NCBI RefSeq assembly: GCF_003308995.1
Contig: NZ_QFFJ01000001.1
Span: 3,658,001-3,722,000 of the forward strand
Origin: Chitinophaga flava
GTDB lineage: Bacteria; Bacteroidota; Bacteroidia; Chitinophagales; Chitinophagaceae
Direction of reading: 5' to 3'
Length of the DNA stretch: 64,000 nucleotides
The notes below the pieces were generated by a model that was not told where the DNA came from, did not search any database, and was given only the letters and a program-made list of their open reading frames with translations. The translations under genes were made by a program, and so were the position numbers. Of the stretch, positions 16,264-25,773 are shown piece after piece (the stretch's first letter is position 1; the number at the start of each line of letters is the position of its first letter).

Positions 16264-19200
16264 ATGTCATATACACCACAACATAAGGTTCGCATTGTAA
16301 CTGCAGCAGCTTTATTTGACGGGCATGATGCCGCCATCAATATCATGCGGAGAATTATGCAGGCAAAAGGCGCCGAAGTGATCCATCTGGGACACAACCG
16401 TTCCGCTGCAGAAATAGTAGACTGTGCTGTTCAGGAAGATGCACAGGGTATTGCCGTTACTTCTTATCAGGGAGGACACGTAGAGTTTTTTAAATACATG
16501 TACGACCTGTTGCAGGAGAAAGGGTGCGGACATATCAAGATCTTCGGTGGCGGAGGTGGTACCATCCTGCCTACAGAGATAGAAGAACTGCATGCTTACG
16601 GTATTGCCCGGCTGTACTCTCCGGATGATGGCCGCCAGATGGGCCTGGAAGGCATGATCGAAGACCTCATCCATCAGTGTGACATCCCTGTTAAACCATT
16701 GGCCAGCGGCAGCAACGTGGAAGATATCCCGCAGCTGAAAAAAAGCAGGAATCCTAAAATCATCGCCCGCGCTATCAGCCTGGCAGAAAACGATATGCCG
16801 GTAGCACTGCTGAGCGGCGTAAAAGCCAGAAAAGCGGTAACGGTAGATGTTGAAGCTGGCACTCAGATCACCAGCACGCCTGCAGAAGATAATGCAACTC
16901 CTGTACTGGGTATCACCGGCACCGGCGGTGCTGGTAAAAGTAGCGTGACAGACGAACTGGTGCGCCGCTACCTGACCCAATTCGGCGACAAGACCGTAGC
17001 CGTGATTTCGGTAGACCCGTCCAAAAAGAAAACCGGTGGCGCCTTGCTGGGTGACCGTATCCGTATGAACGCCATCCACCACCCACGGGCCTATATGCGC
17101 TCTCTCGCCACCCGGGAAAGCGACAAAGCCATCAGCGAACATATCCAGGAAGCCATCGATATCTGCAAACTGGCAGGCTTCGATTTTATCATCCTCGAAA
17201 CTTCCGGTATCGGTCAAAGCGACACCGCCATCACCGACTACTGCGATGTATCGCTGTATGTAATGACGCCTGAATACGGCGCCGCATCCCAGCTGGAGAA
17301 AATCAACATGCTGGACTATGCCGACGTCATTGCCATCAACAAATTTGACAAAGCCGGCGCCCTCGATGCACTGCACGACGTGCGCAAACAATACAAACGT
17401 AACCACAGCCTCTGGACCGCTAAAGACGAGGAACTGCCAGTGGTAGGCTCCATCGCCTCCCAGTTCAACGATGCAGGCATCAACCTGCTCTTCGAAAGAG
17501 TGATGGAAAAAGTAGTGGAAAAAACCAACGCCCCCTTTGGACCGCTGGTACATGAAAGCCTCAAATCCACCACCACCAAATCACAGATCATCCCGCCTGC
17601 CAGAGTGCGCTATCTCGCCGAAATCGGTGAAGCGATTGCCGATTACAGTAAGTGGGTAGATGAACAATGTAAAATAGCTACACAGCTGTATCAGATCCAG
17701 GGTGTGATAGATATCGATCCTTCAAAAGCTGCGATGCTGGCAGATATACAGTCACAGCTACAGTCCTCCCTGCATCCTGAATGCAAAAAACTGGTAGACG
17801 AATGGCCGGCGCTGCTGAAAAAATATGCAGCCGACTTCTACGAATTCCAGGTAAGGGATAAAGTGATCAAACTGCCACTCTTTACAGAAAGTCTTAGTCA
17901 CAGCCGTATTCCGAAAGTTAGTCTTCCTAAATACAATGACTGGGGTGATATCCTGCGCTGGCAGCTCACGGAAAATGTACCAGGCGAATTCCCTTATGCA
18001 GCCGGTGTATTCCCGCTTAAAAGGGAAGGAGAAGATCCTACCCGCATGTTTGCCGGCGAAGGCGGCCCTGAAAGGACCAACAAACGCTTTCACTATGTAT
18101 CCATCGATCAGCCGGCTAAACGTCTGTCTACTGCATTTGACAGCGTAACCCTCTACGGGGAAGACCCTGCCGTTCGTCCGGATATCTATGGCAAAATTGG
18201 TAACTCCGGCGTGAGCATCGCCACTGTAGATGACGCCAAAAAACTTTACAGCGGCTTCGATCTCTGCGATCCGAAGACCTCCGTATCCATGACTATCAAC
18301 GGCCCTGCGCCTGTACTGCTGGCTTTCTTCATGAATGCCGCCGTCGATCAGCAGTGCGAAAAATATATCGTTGAAAACAGTCTTACCGAACAGGTAAAAG
18401 CCACTATCCAGCAAAAATTCAAAGACCATCCGCTGCCACATTATAATGGTGACCTGCCCGCAGGTAACGACGGACTGGGACTGCAGCTCCTGGGTATTTC
18501 CGGTGATGAAGTACTGCCTGAAGATGTATACAAAAAAATCCGTGCATATGCTCTCAGTACTGTAAGAGGTACTGTGCAAGCTGATATTCTCAAGGAAGAT
18601 CAGGCACAGAATACCTGCATCTTCTCTACAGAATTTGCACTCAAACTCATGGGTGACGTACAGGAGTATTTCATCCATCAGAAGGTGCGTAACTTCTATT
18701 CTGTCAGTATCTCCGGTTACCATATCGCAGAAGCCGGCGCCAATCCGATCACCCAGCTGGCCTTTACACTGGCCAACGGTTTCACCTATGTGGAGTACTA
18801 TCTCAGCAGAGGTATGAATATCGATGATTTTGCGCCGAACCTCTCATTCTTCTTCAGCAATGGTATGGACCCTGAATATTCGGTGATCGGCCGCGTAGCC
18901 CGCCGTATCTGGTCCAAAGCCATCAAATACAAATACAAAGGCAACGACCGTTCCCAGAAACTGAAATACCATATTCAGACTTCCGGCCGCAGTCTCCATG
19001 CTCAGGAGATCGACTTCAACGATATCCGCACTACCTTGCAGGCGCTGTATGCTATCTACGATAACTGCAACTCCCTGCACACCAACGCATATGATGAAGC
19101 CATCACCACGCCTACAGAAGAAAGCGTGAGAAGGGCTATGGCTATTCAGCTGATCATCAACCGCGAACTGGGTACCGCCAAAAACGAAAACCCGGTACAG

Positions 19201-19665
19201 GGTTCTTTCTTCATCGAAGAACTGACCGACCTGGTAGAAGAGGCTGTGCTGGCGGAATTTGACCGTATCACAGAACGCGGTGGCGTACTGGGTGCTATGG
19301 AAAGAATGTACCAGCGTAACAAAATACAGGAAGAAAGTCTTTACTACGAATCACTCAAACATACTGGTGAATACCCTATCATAGGCGTTAACACCTTCCT
19401 GAATAAAAATGGTTCACCCACCATCATTCCGGCAGAAGTGATCCGCTCCACCACAGAAGAAAAAACCTTCCAGATTAATACCCTGGAAGCCTTCCAGCAA
19501 CGGCACGGAAATAAGAGCGAAGCAGCCCTCAAACAACTGCAACAGGTGGCTGTTAATAACGGTAACCTCTTTGCGGAACTCATGGAGACTGTGAAACACT
19601 GTTCTCTGGGACAGATCACTCATGCGCTTTATGAAGTAGGTGGACAGTATCGCAGAAACATGTAA
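16264..19665 (+). CDS. icmF: Fused isobutyryl-CoA mutase IcmF
   Basis: A 1,133-residue B12-dependent mutase that interconverts isobutyryl-CoA and n-butyryl-CoA. Domains in order are the cobalamin-binding domain (1-140, base-off ligand His21 in DGHDAA), a MeaB-like G-protein chaperone (about 205-450; P-loop 216-227, NKFD at 359-362) and the TIM-barrel mutase (about 560-1133). Phe596 (RMFAGEG) and Gln782 (AQNTCIF) occupy the positions that are Tyr and Arg in methylmalonyl-CoA mutase, which points to isobutyryl-CoA rather than methylmalonyl-CoA. His820 (SGYHIAEAG) is the conserved catalytic histidine. I chose the ATG at 16264; the frame opens 39 bases earlier. Confidence 0.95.
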   Translation: MSYTPQHKVRIVTAAALFDGHDAAINIMRRIMQAKGAEVIHLGHNRSAAEIVDCAVQEDAQGIAVTSYQGGHVEFFKYMYDLLQEKGCGHIKIFGGGGGTILPTEIEELHAYGIARLYSPDDGRQMGLEGMIEDLIHQCDIPVKPLASGSNVEDIPQLKKSRNPKIIARAISLAENDMPVALLSGVKARKAVTVDVEAGTQITSTPAEDNATPVLGITGTGGAGKSSVTDELVRRYLTQFGDKTVAVISVDPSKKKTGGALLGDRIRMNAIHHPRAYMRSLATRESDKAISEHIQEAIDICKLAGFDFIILETSGIGQSDTAITDYCDVSLYVMTPEYGAASQLEKINMLDYADVIAINKFDKAGALDALHDVRKQYKRNHSLWTAKDEELPVVGSIASQFNDAGINLLFERVMEKVVEKTNAPFGPLVHESLKSTTTKSQIIPPARVRYLAEIGEAIADYSKWVDEQCKIATQLYQIQGVIDIDPSKAAMLADIQSQLQSSLHPECKKLVDEWPALLKKYAADFYEFQVRDKVIKLPLFTESLSHSRIPKVSLPKYNDWGDILRWQLTENVPGEFPYAAGVFPLKREGEDPTRMFAGEGGPERTNKRFHYVSIDQPAKRLSTAFDSVTLYGEDPAVRPDIYGKIGNSGVSIATVDDAKKLYSGFDLCDPKTSVSMTINGPAPVLLAFFMNAAVDQQCEKYIVENSLTEQVKATIQQKFKDHPLPHYNGDLPAGNDGLGLQLLGISGDEVLPEDVYKKIRAYALSTVRGTVQADILKEDQAQNTCIFSTEFALKLMGDVQEYFIHQKVRNFYSVSISGYHIAEAGANPITQLAFTLANGFTYVEYYLSRGMNIDDFAPNLSFFFSNGMDPEYSVIGRVARRIWSKAIKYKYKGNDRSQKLKYHIQTSGRSLHAQEIDFNDIRTTLQALYAIYDNCNSLHTNAYDEAITTPTEESVRRAMAIQLIINRELGTAKNENPVQGSFFIEELTDLVEEAVLAEFDRITERGGVLGAMERMYQRNKIQEESLYYESLKHTGEYPIIGVNTFLNKNGSPTIIPAEVIRSTTEEKTFQINTLEAFQQRHGNKSEAALKQLQQVAVNNGNLFAELMETVKHCSLGQITHALYEVGGQYRRNM

Positions 19666-19735
19666 CTGTGATAGTGATGATGTTAGGTGATGACTTTGAT
19701 GAGTGAAGACTAGAACGAAGATGAAAATGTATATA

Positions 19736-19781
19736 AAGCGAAGGCCCCATTGGTATAAAAACCAATGGGGTCTTCGCTTTT
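19736..19781 (+). terminator. Strong terminator after icmF
   Basis: Arms of about 19 bases (19736-19754, 19761-19779, one G-U and terminal fraying) enclose a short A-rich loop and end in TTTT. Confidence 0.88.
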
Positions 19782-19889
19782 GTAAACACTTAAAAGAACG
19801 AAATTCCTATATTATATTAGTATTATCAATCGTGAGGCTATTGTATCTGCCTCTGCTGCTGCGCTATTTTTACCGGCTTATTACCTGAT

Positions 19890-22328
19890 ATGCATATGAA
19901 AAAATTGGTTTTCAGTATGTTGCTGCTGTCCTCTCTGCAGGCGGTCGCACAAAAAACAACAGATACCGTGGCTTCACGGATATTGTTGCCAAATGGCTGG
20001 GCACTCACGCCAGCAGGCCGTTCCCTTCCACTGGGAGATCTTCCGCTGAACATGGTCCTTTCCGGTTCTGAGAAATACCTGGTGGTAAATAATAACGGAC
20101 AGAGCAAACACACGCTTCAACTGATTGATCCGCAACAGGAAGTACTGCTGGATGAGGTGACAATCCCTAAATCATGGCTGGGACTTGCTTTCAGTAAGGA
20201 TGAAAAATCATTGTACGCCTCCGGAGCCAATGACAATGTGATCTGGCAATATCGTATTCAGGACAATAAATTGAAGCTGGCAGACAGTATCCGCCTGGGA
20301 CTGTCATGGCCCAAAGAAAAAATTTGTCCTACCGGTATGGCATTGGATAACTCACGTAACCGGTTATACGTAGTTACCAAAGAAGATAACAGCCTCTATC
20401 TGCTGGATCTTTCCACCAGGAAGGTGATCAAGCGTGTTCCTTTGTCAGCAGAGGCTTATACCTGTGTGCTGTCGAAAGACAATAAAACGCTGTATATCTC
20501 TTTATGGGGCGGTGATGCCATTGCAGTATATGACATTGCTGCTGATAAAGTGGTACAGGAAATTAAAACAGGTAGCCATCCTAATGAAACAATTATTTCC
20601 AAAAACGGGAAGTATCTGTACGTGGCTAATGCTAACGATAACTCCGTATCTGTGATCACCACTGCAGATGGTAAGGTGATTGAAACCCTGCAGACTGCGT
20701 TGTATCCTGATGCTCCGGCTGGATCTACCACCAATGGTCTGGCTTTGTCTGCTGATAACAAAACGTTGTACATCGCTAATGCCGATAATAACTGTCTCGC
20801 TGTATTTGATGTAGCCACCCCAGGCAAGAGCCATTCTGAAGGCTTTATCCCTGTGGGATGGTATCCTACCTGTGTGCGTATCACCGGTAAAAAAGTGCTG
20901 GTGGCTAATGGTAAAGGATTTACTTCCATGGCCAATCCTGAAGGGCCTAATCCTATCAGCCGTAAAGATGCCAGCGGTTCGCATGCCGCCAATACCCGCC
21001 AGGGACGGCCGGTACAGTATATTGCCGGACTGTTCAAAGGTACGCTTTCCATGTTCCGTGAGCCGGGTGAAAAGGTGCTGGGACAATGGTCTAAGCTGGT
21101 GTACGACAATACTCCCTATAATAAAAACAAAGAGCTGCGTGCTGCCGGAGAAGAGGGCAACCCTATCCCCAGGGAAGTAGGAAAACCTTCGCCTATTAAA
21201 TACGTGTTTTACGTGATCAAGGAAAACCGTACCTATGACCAGGTGCTGGGCGATATCAAAGAAGGTAACGGAGACAGCAGTCTGTGTATTTTCCCTGAGC
21301 GTATTACACCTAATCAGCATAAGCTGGTGAAGGATTTTGTACTGCTGGATAATTTTTATGTAGATGCAGAAGTGAGCGCAGACGGACACAACTGGAGTAC
21401 TGCCGCTTACGCTACTGACTATACGGAGAAAACCTGGCCTACCAGCTACGGCGGCCGCGGTGGTACTTACGATTATGAAGGCAGCCGCAAAATAGCATAT
21501 CCTAAAAAAGGATTTATCTGGGATTACTGCCAGCGGGCAGGGGTAAGCTACCGCAGCTATGGCGAGTTTACCGGCAAAGGTTCCGCTACGCTTAAATCAC
21601 TGGAAGGGCATTTCTGCAAAGACTATCCTGCTTTTGATCTTTCTATTCTGGATGTGGACAGGCAGAAGGTCTGGCAGCATGATTTCGATTCTCTGCTGGC
21701 TGCTGATGCAGTGCCTCATTTCAATACTGTCCGCCTGGGCAACGACCATACCAGCGGTATGCGCAAAGGCGCCTATTCACCTTATGCATCCGTGGCTGAT
21801 AACGACCTGGCTGTAGGTAAACTGATAGAATATATTTCCCACAGCAAAATCTGGAAAGAGAGCGCCATTTTTATTCTGGAAGATGATGCACAGAACGGGC
21901 CTGACCACGTAGATGCACACCGTTCCACTGCTTATGTGATCAGTCCTTATATAAAACGTAAAACTGTAAATCATAACATGTATTCCACCTCCGGTATGTT
22001 GCGTACCATGGAGCTGATTCTGGGGCTGCCGCCGATGAGCCAGTACGATGCTGCTGCCACACCTATGTGGGAACTCTTCACTGCTACGCCCGACCTGACC
22101 CCTTATGTGGCAGTGGATGCCAATGTAGATATCCGGGAACGTAATACTGCCTGGAATGAAAGTGCCCGCCGTTCTGCTGCTTTTGATCTGGCGCATGAAG
22201 ACCGCGTGCCAGACCTGGAGCTGAACGAAATAGTGTGGAAGGCCATCCATGGCGAAAATGCGGTGATGCCGGCACCCCGCAGAAGTGCGTTTGTGAAGCT
22301 GCAGGCGAAGGAAGAGGATGACGATTGA
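19890..22328 (+). CDS. YncE-type beta-propeller fused to phosphoesterase (PF04185-like)
   Basis: An 812-residue exported enzyme. A signal peptide (about residues 3-20, ending AVAQ) is followed by a seven-bladed-type propeller (about 30-390) with repeats of the kind SKNGKYLYVANANDNSVSVI and SADNKTLYIANADNNCLAVF. The C-terminal half (about 430-790) is a phosphoesterase/alkaline-phosphatase-fold domain, with the opening VFYVIKENRTYDQVLGD and metal-site segments VSADGHNWSTAAYATDY and EDDAQNGPDHVDAHRST. The family includes phospholipase C and acid phosphatases. ATG 19890 and ATG 19896 are both possible starts. GH125 follows 63 bases later. Confidence 0.85.
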   Translation: MHMKKLVFSMLLLSSLQAVAQKTTDTVASRILLPNGWALTPAGRSLPLGDLPLNMVLSGSEKYLVVNNNGQSKHTLQLIDPQQEVLLDEVTIPKSWLGLAFSKDEKSLYASGANDNVIWQYRIQDNKLKLADSIRLGLSWPKEKICPTGMALDNSRNRLYVVTKEDNSLYLLDLSTRKVIKRVPLSAEAYTCVLSKDNKTLYISLWGGDAIAVYDIAADKVVQEIKTGSHPNETIISKNGKYLYVANANDNSVSVITTADGKVIETLQTALYPDAPAGSTTNGLALSADNKTLYIANADNNCLAVFDVATPGKSHSEGFIPVGWYPTCVRITGKKVLVANGKGFTSMANPEGPNPISRKDASGSHAANTRQGRPVQYIAGLFKGTLSMFREPGEKVLGQWSKLVYDNTPYNKNKELRAAGEEGNPIPREVGKPSPIKYVFYVIKENRTYDQVLGDIKEGNGDSSLCIFPERITPNQHKLVKDFVLLDNFYVDAEVSADGHNWSTAAYATDYTEKTWPTSYGGRGGTYDYEGSRKIAYPKKGFIWDYCQRAGVSYRSYGEFTGKGSATLKSLEGHFCKDYPAFDLSILDVDRQKVWQHDFDSLLAADAVPHFNTVRLGNDHTSGMRKGAYSPYASVADNDLAVGKLIEYISHSKIWKESAIFILEDDAQNGPDHVDAHRSTAYVISPYIKRKTVNHNMYSTSGMLRTMELILGLPPMSQYDAAATPMWELFTATPDLTPYVAVDANVDIRERNTAWNESARRSAAFDLAHEDRVPDLELNEIVWKAIHGENAVMPAPRRSAFVKLQAKEEDDD

Positions 22329-22391
22329 TAAATCGATTAAGCAAATCCGGGAAACTTTTCTATTTTAGCCATCTAAACGTAATAAAACAGT

Positions 22392-23822
22392 ATGGTAGCA
22401 AGGAGAGATTTTATCAGGAACAGCGCGCTGCTGGCAGGTGCTGTAGGGCTGGGGATGCCCAAAACGGTTTTAGGCTGGAATGGTTACACTTCCCAACGTC
22501 CGCCGCTGGCCCAGCGCAAATTCAGCAGTGATGCTGTAGAAAAGGCTATTGCCGGCGTTAAAAAACAGATTGCGGACAACAAACTCGCCTGGATGTTTGA
22601 GAACTGTTTCCCGAACACCCTTGACACCACTGTGAACTTTAAAGTACAGGATGGCAGGCCCGATACTTTTGTCATCACCGGCGATATCCATGCGATGTGG
22701 CTGCGTGACTCCTCTGCACAGGTATGGCCTTATATTCCGCTGATTAAGGAAGATGCTAAACTGGAGCAGATGATCGCCGGCGTGATCAACCGCCAGGTGA
22801 AATGCATCCTGATAGACCCGTATGCCAACGCTTTCAACGACGGCCCTACCGGTAGTGAATGGGAGAAAGACCTCACGGACATGAAGCCTGAGCTGCATGA
22901 ACGCAAATGGGAAATAGACTCGCTCTGTTACCCTGTACGTCTGGCTTATCACTACTGGAAGCAAGGTGGCGATACCAAAGTGTTTGACGATAAATACAAA
23001 CAATCTGCCCGCCTGATCGTGAAAACGTTCAAGGAGCAACAGCGTAAGGAAGGGAAAGGCCCTTATAAATTTCAGCGCGTAACTGCCTGGCAGTCAGATA
23101 CCGTTCCTAATTCCGGTTATGGTGCACCGATGCTGCCGGTAGGCCTCATCGTTTCGATCTTCCGCCCGTCTGACGACGCTACTGTATTCCCTTTCCTGAT
23201 CCCGTCCAATATGTTCGCGGTGGTTTCACTGCGCCAGCTGGCGGAAATCAGCACGGAGATCTATAAAGATGCTGCTTTTGCAAAAGAGTGCACCGACCTG
23301 GCTGATGAAGTAGACCGCGCTATCAAAGCCTATGCTATCGTAGAACACCCTAAGCTGGGTAACATGTACGGCTTTGAGGTAGATGGTTATGGTAATCGTT
23401 TATTCATTGACGATACCAACGTGCCCAGCCTGCTGTCTATCCCTTACCTGGGATATACTACTGCGGATGATCCGCTGTACCAGGCCTCCAGGCACTTTGT
23501 ATGGAGTACTTTCCATCCCTGGTTCTATCAAGGTAAGTTTGGCAATGGCGTAGGTAGTCCGCATACCGGAGAAAACTACATCTGGCCGATGAGTATCATC
23601 ATGAGAGCTTTGACCAGCCATAATAAGGAAGAAATAGCTGAGTGTATCAAAACACTGCGTAATACAGATGGAAACACCGGCTTTATTCATGAGTCTTACC
23701 ATAAAGACGATCCCAGCAAGTTTACCCGTAAATGGTTTGCCTGGGCATGTACCTTATTCGGAGAGCTTATTCTCAAAGTGAGCCAGGAATATCCTGATTT
23801 GCTGAAAAGGCAATATGCTTAG
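22392..23822 (+). CDS. GH125 exo-alpha-1,6-mannosidase
   Basis: A 476-residue glycoside hydrolase of family 125 (formerly DUF1237), inverting enzymes that remove alpha-1,6-mannose without metal. The N-terminus has a twin-arginine signal (RRDFIRNSALLAGAVGLG) and export is likely. The GDIHAMWLRDSSAQVWPY segment (about residues 98-115) and the late GENYIWPMSIIMRAL segment (about 400) are family hallmarks carrying the acidic catalytic residues. Family length is about 430-480, so it is complete. Its promoter was not found and it may be co-transcribed with the phosphoesterase gene. Confidence 0.9.
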   Translation: MVARRDFIRNSALLAGAVGLGMPKTVLGWNGYTSQRPPLAQRKFSSDAVEKAIAGVKKQIADNKLAWMFENCFPNTLDTTVNFKVQDGRPDTFVITGDIHAMWLRDSSAQVWPYIPLIKEDAKLEQMIAGVINRQVKCILIDPYANAFNDGPTGSEWEKDLTDMKPELHERKWEIDSLCYPVRLAYHYWKQGGDTKVFDDKYKQSARLIVKTFKEQQRKEGKGPYKFQRVTAWQSDTVPNSGYGAPMLPVGLIVSIFRPSDDATVFPFLIPSNMFAVVSLRQLAEISTEIYKDAAFAKECTDLADEVDRAIKAYAIVEHPKLGNMYGFEVDGYGNRLFIDDTNVPSLLSIPYLGYTTADDPLYQASRHFVWSTFHPWFYQGKFGNGVGSPHTGENYIWPMSIIMRALTSHNKEEIAECIKTLRNTDGNTGFIHESYHKDDPSKFTRKWFAWACTLFGELILKVSQEYPDLLKRQYA

Positions 23823-23850
23823 CATTTTTTAATTTTTTAGTTTGATATTT

Positions 23851-23893
23851 GAAATGCAGCGGAGATGATTATCTTCTGCTGCATTTCACTTTT
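23851..23893 (+). terminator. Terminator after the GH125 gene
   Basis: Perfect 10-base outer arms (23851-23860, 23878-23887) continue as an imperfect inner stem, and ACTTTT follows. The MutS-like gene starts just downstream, so its upstream ORF extension across this hairpin is unlikely to be coding. Confidence 0.65.
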
Positions 23894-23906
23894 AAAAACG
23901 ATCCAG

Positions 23907-25688
23907 ATGCAGCACGCCGGTATATATCAGCAACGCATAAACGATTTTCAGCAGGCTATTGATAAAGAGAAGGGACTAACTTCCCTGCTGTCGTGGGCGA
24001 GATTATTGAGTTTTCTGTTGATTGTTGCCGGGGTGGTGTTTTATTTCCGACAGGGATGGATGGGAGGATGGTTACTCCTTTCCGTTGTGGGTGTGGTGTT
24101 TTTTGCTTTTTTTCTGAAGAAGCATAACCGGTCGCAACAAAAACTGGCGTTGTTAAAAACCTTGCTGGAGCTGAATCAGAAAGAGCTGCAGCAGGCTACT
24201 GAATGGAAGTCCACTTTTGAAGACGGCAGAGAGTTTATCGATGATCAGCATGATTATAGTAACGATCTGGACGTGTTTGGCCCTGCCTCTATTTTTCAGT
24301 CCATCAACCGTACAGGTACTTTGTCTGGCAAACGACAGCTGGCAGATGCCTTGCGGAGTCCTATACAGGATGTCCAGACCATTCTGGCTACACAGGAAGC
24401 GTTAAAGGTACTGGCGCCGGAAATCGACTTCCGGCAACATCTGACGGCCAACGCAATGCTGGCAAAAGAAGAGGGCAGCGACCGCCGGGAGCTGGCACTG
24501 TGGCTGAACATGCCTTTTGCCTTTATACACAATAAATTTATGCAGATCGCCGCTTGGTTGTTCCCTGCGCTGGCCCTGCTGATGATGGCAATATACGCCT
24601 ATGCCGGGCATTATTATCTTTTTATCGGTATGGTGATACTGAACTGGTTGCTGCTGGGCAGCATCCAGGGGAAGATCATGGAGCAGTATAAGCTGATATC
24701 TCATAAGGAACGTATTCTGGAGAAGTTTTCCTTATTGCTGCACCTGATCCGCAAGGGTTCTTTTGAGCAGTCAGCATTACTGAAGGAACAGCAGGGAATT
24801 GCGAGAGAGGCAGATGTGGCGCTGCATCAGCTGTCCCGGATCGGATCGGCTTTTGATCAGCGACTGAACCTGCTGGTGGCTGTTATCCTGAACTCTCTTT
24901 TCCTGTACGATCTGCATTGTATCCTGCGGTTGGAACGCTGGAAATCGAAACATAAAACAGATGTAGAGCGCTGGTTTGGTGTGATCGCGCAACTGGAGGT
25001 GTGGAATAGTATGGCTACCTATGCGTATAATCATCCGCAGTATGCCTATCCGAAACCACAGGCGGCACCGATGGTGCTGGAGGCTGAAGCCCTGGGTCAT
25101 CCGCTGATCCCCGACAATGAGTCTGTGAAAAATGATGGCAGTATCGGGCGTCCGGCCAGTTTCCTGATCATTACAGGATCTAATATGTCAGGAAAGAGCA
25201 CGTTTCTGCGTAGTATAGGTTCTAACCTGTTGCTGGCCATGTGCGGGGCTCCGGTATGTGCACAACGTTTTGTGTTCACCCCCATGCGCATTATGACATC
25301 TATGCGTATTAAGGATTCTATTGCCAGCCATACTTCTTATTTTCAGGCAGAGCTGCTGCGCCTGCAGCATATCATCCAGCAACTGAAAGCAGGAGGGCAG
25401 GTGTTTATTCTGCTGGATGAAATTCTGAAGGGGACCAATTCAGAAGACAAACTCTCCGGCTCCCGCAGCCTGATAGAGCATTTCCTGGCCTATAACTGCC
25501 TGGGGATGATTGCTACGCATGACCTGGAGCTGGGCCATCTGGAAGACAGTTACCCCGAAAAAATAAAGAACTACTGCTTCGAAAGCACTATACAGGGTGA
25601 CCATCTGTTCTTTGATTACCGCATCAGAGCTGGTATTGCAAGAAATAAGAATGCTACTTTCCTGATGAAGCAGATGGAGATCATCTAG
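23907..25688 (+). CDS. Membrane-anchored MutS-like ATPase
   Basis: A 593-residue protein whose C-terminal third is a MutS-type ABC ATPase: Walker A GSNMSGKST at 424-432, Walker B with FILLDEILKGTNSEDK, and the H-loop MIATHDLELG. Unlike true MutS there is no mismatch-recognition domain. Instead two hydrophobic segments occur near residues 26-70 (LLSFLLIVAGVVFYF and WLLLSVVGVVFFAFFL) and two more around 215-255. This suggests membrane tethering of a MutS core domain plus ATPase. The function is unknown. The start at 23907 (MQHAGIYQQR) avoids coding through the upstream hairpin. Confidence 0.8.
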   Translation: MQHAGIYQQRINDFQQAIDKEKGLTSLLSWARLLSFLLIVAGVVFYFRQGWMGGWLLLSVVGVVFFAFFLKKHNRSQQKLALLKTLLELNQKELQQATEWKSTFEDGREFIDDQHDYSNDLDVFGPASIFQSINRTGTLSGKRQLADALRSPIQDVQTILATQEALKVLAPEIDFRQHLTANAMLAKEEGSDRRELALWLNMPFAFIHNKFMQIAAWLFPALALLMMAIYAYAGHYYLFIGMVILNWLLLGSIQGKIMEQYKLISHKERILEKFSLLLHLIRKGSFEQSALLKEQQGIAREADVALHQLSRIGSAFDQRLNLLVAVILNSLFLYDLHCILRLERWKSKHKTDVERWFGVIAQLEVWNSMATYAYNHPQYAYPKPQAAPMVLEAEALGHPLIPDNESVKNDGSIGRPASFLIITGSNMSGKSTFLRSIGSNLLLAMCGAPVCAQRFVFTPMRIMTSMRIKDSIASHTSYFQAELLRLQHIIQQLKAGGQVFILLDEILKGTNSEDKLSGSRSLIEHFLAYNCLGMIATHDLELGHLEDSYPEKIKNYCFESTIQGDHLFFDYRIRAGIARNKNATFLMKQMEII

Positions 25689-25738
25689 ACTTATATCAAT
25701 CAGCAGTCCCTTCAATAAATAAAAAAAATCTAAATGCC

Positions 25739-25768
25739 AATATTTTTAGTAGTTTTACTAAAAATATT
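25739..25768. repeat. Perfect 13-base inverted repeat before radical SAM gene
   Basis: Arms AATATTTTTAGTA (25739-25751) and TACTAAAAATATT (25756-25768) flank GTTT and end five bases before the ATG at 25774. It lacks a T-tract in a terminator position and is better read as an operator dyad or a hairpin masking the start. Confidence 0.75.
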
Positions 25769-25773
25769 AGTGT

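Noticed and set aside
19703..19888. 61-codon ORF downstream of icmF
   Set aside because: It reads straight through the strong icmF terminator hairpin, so its basic peptide is an artefact.
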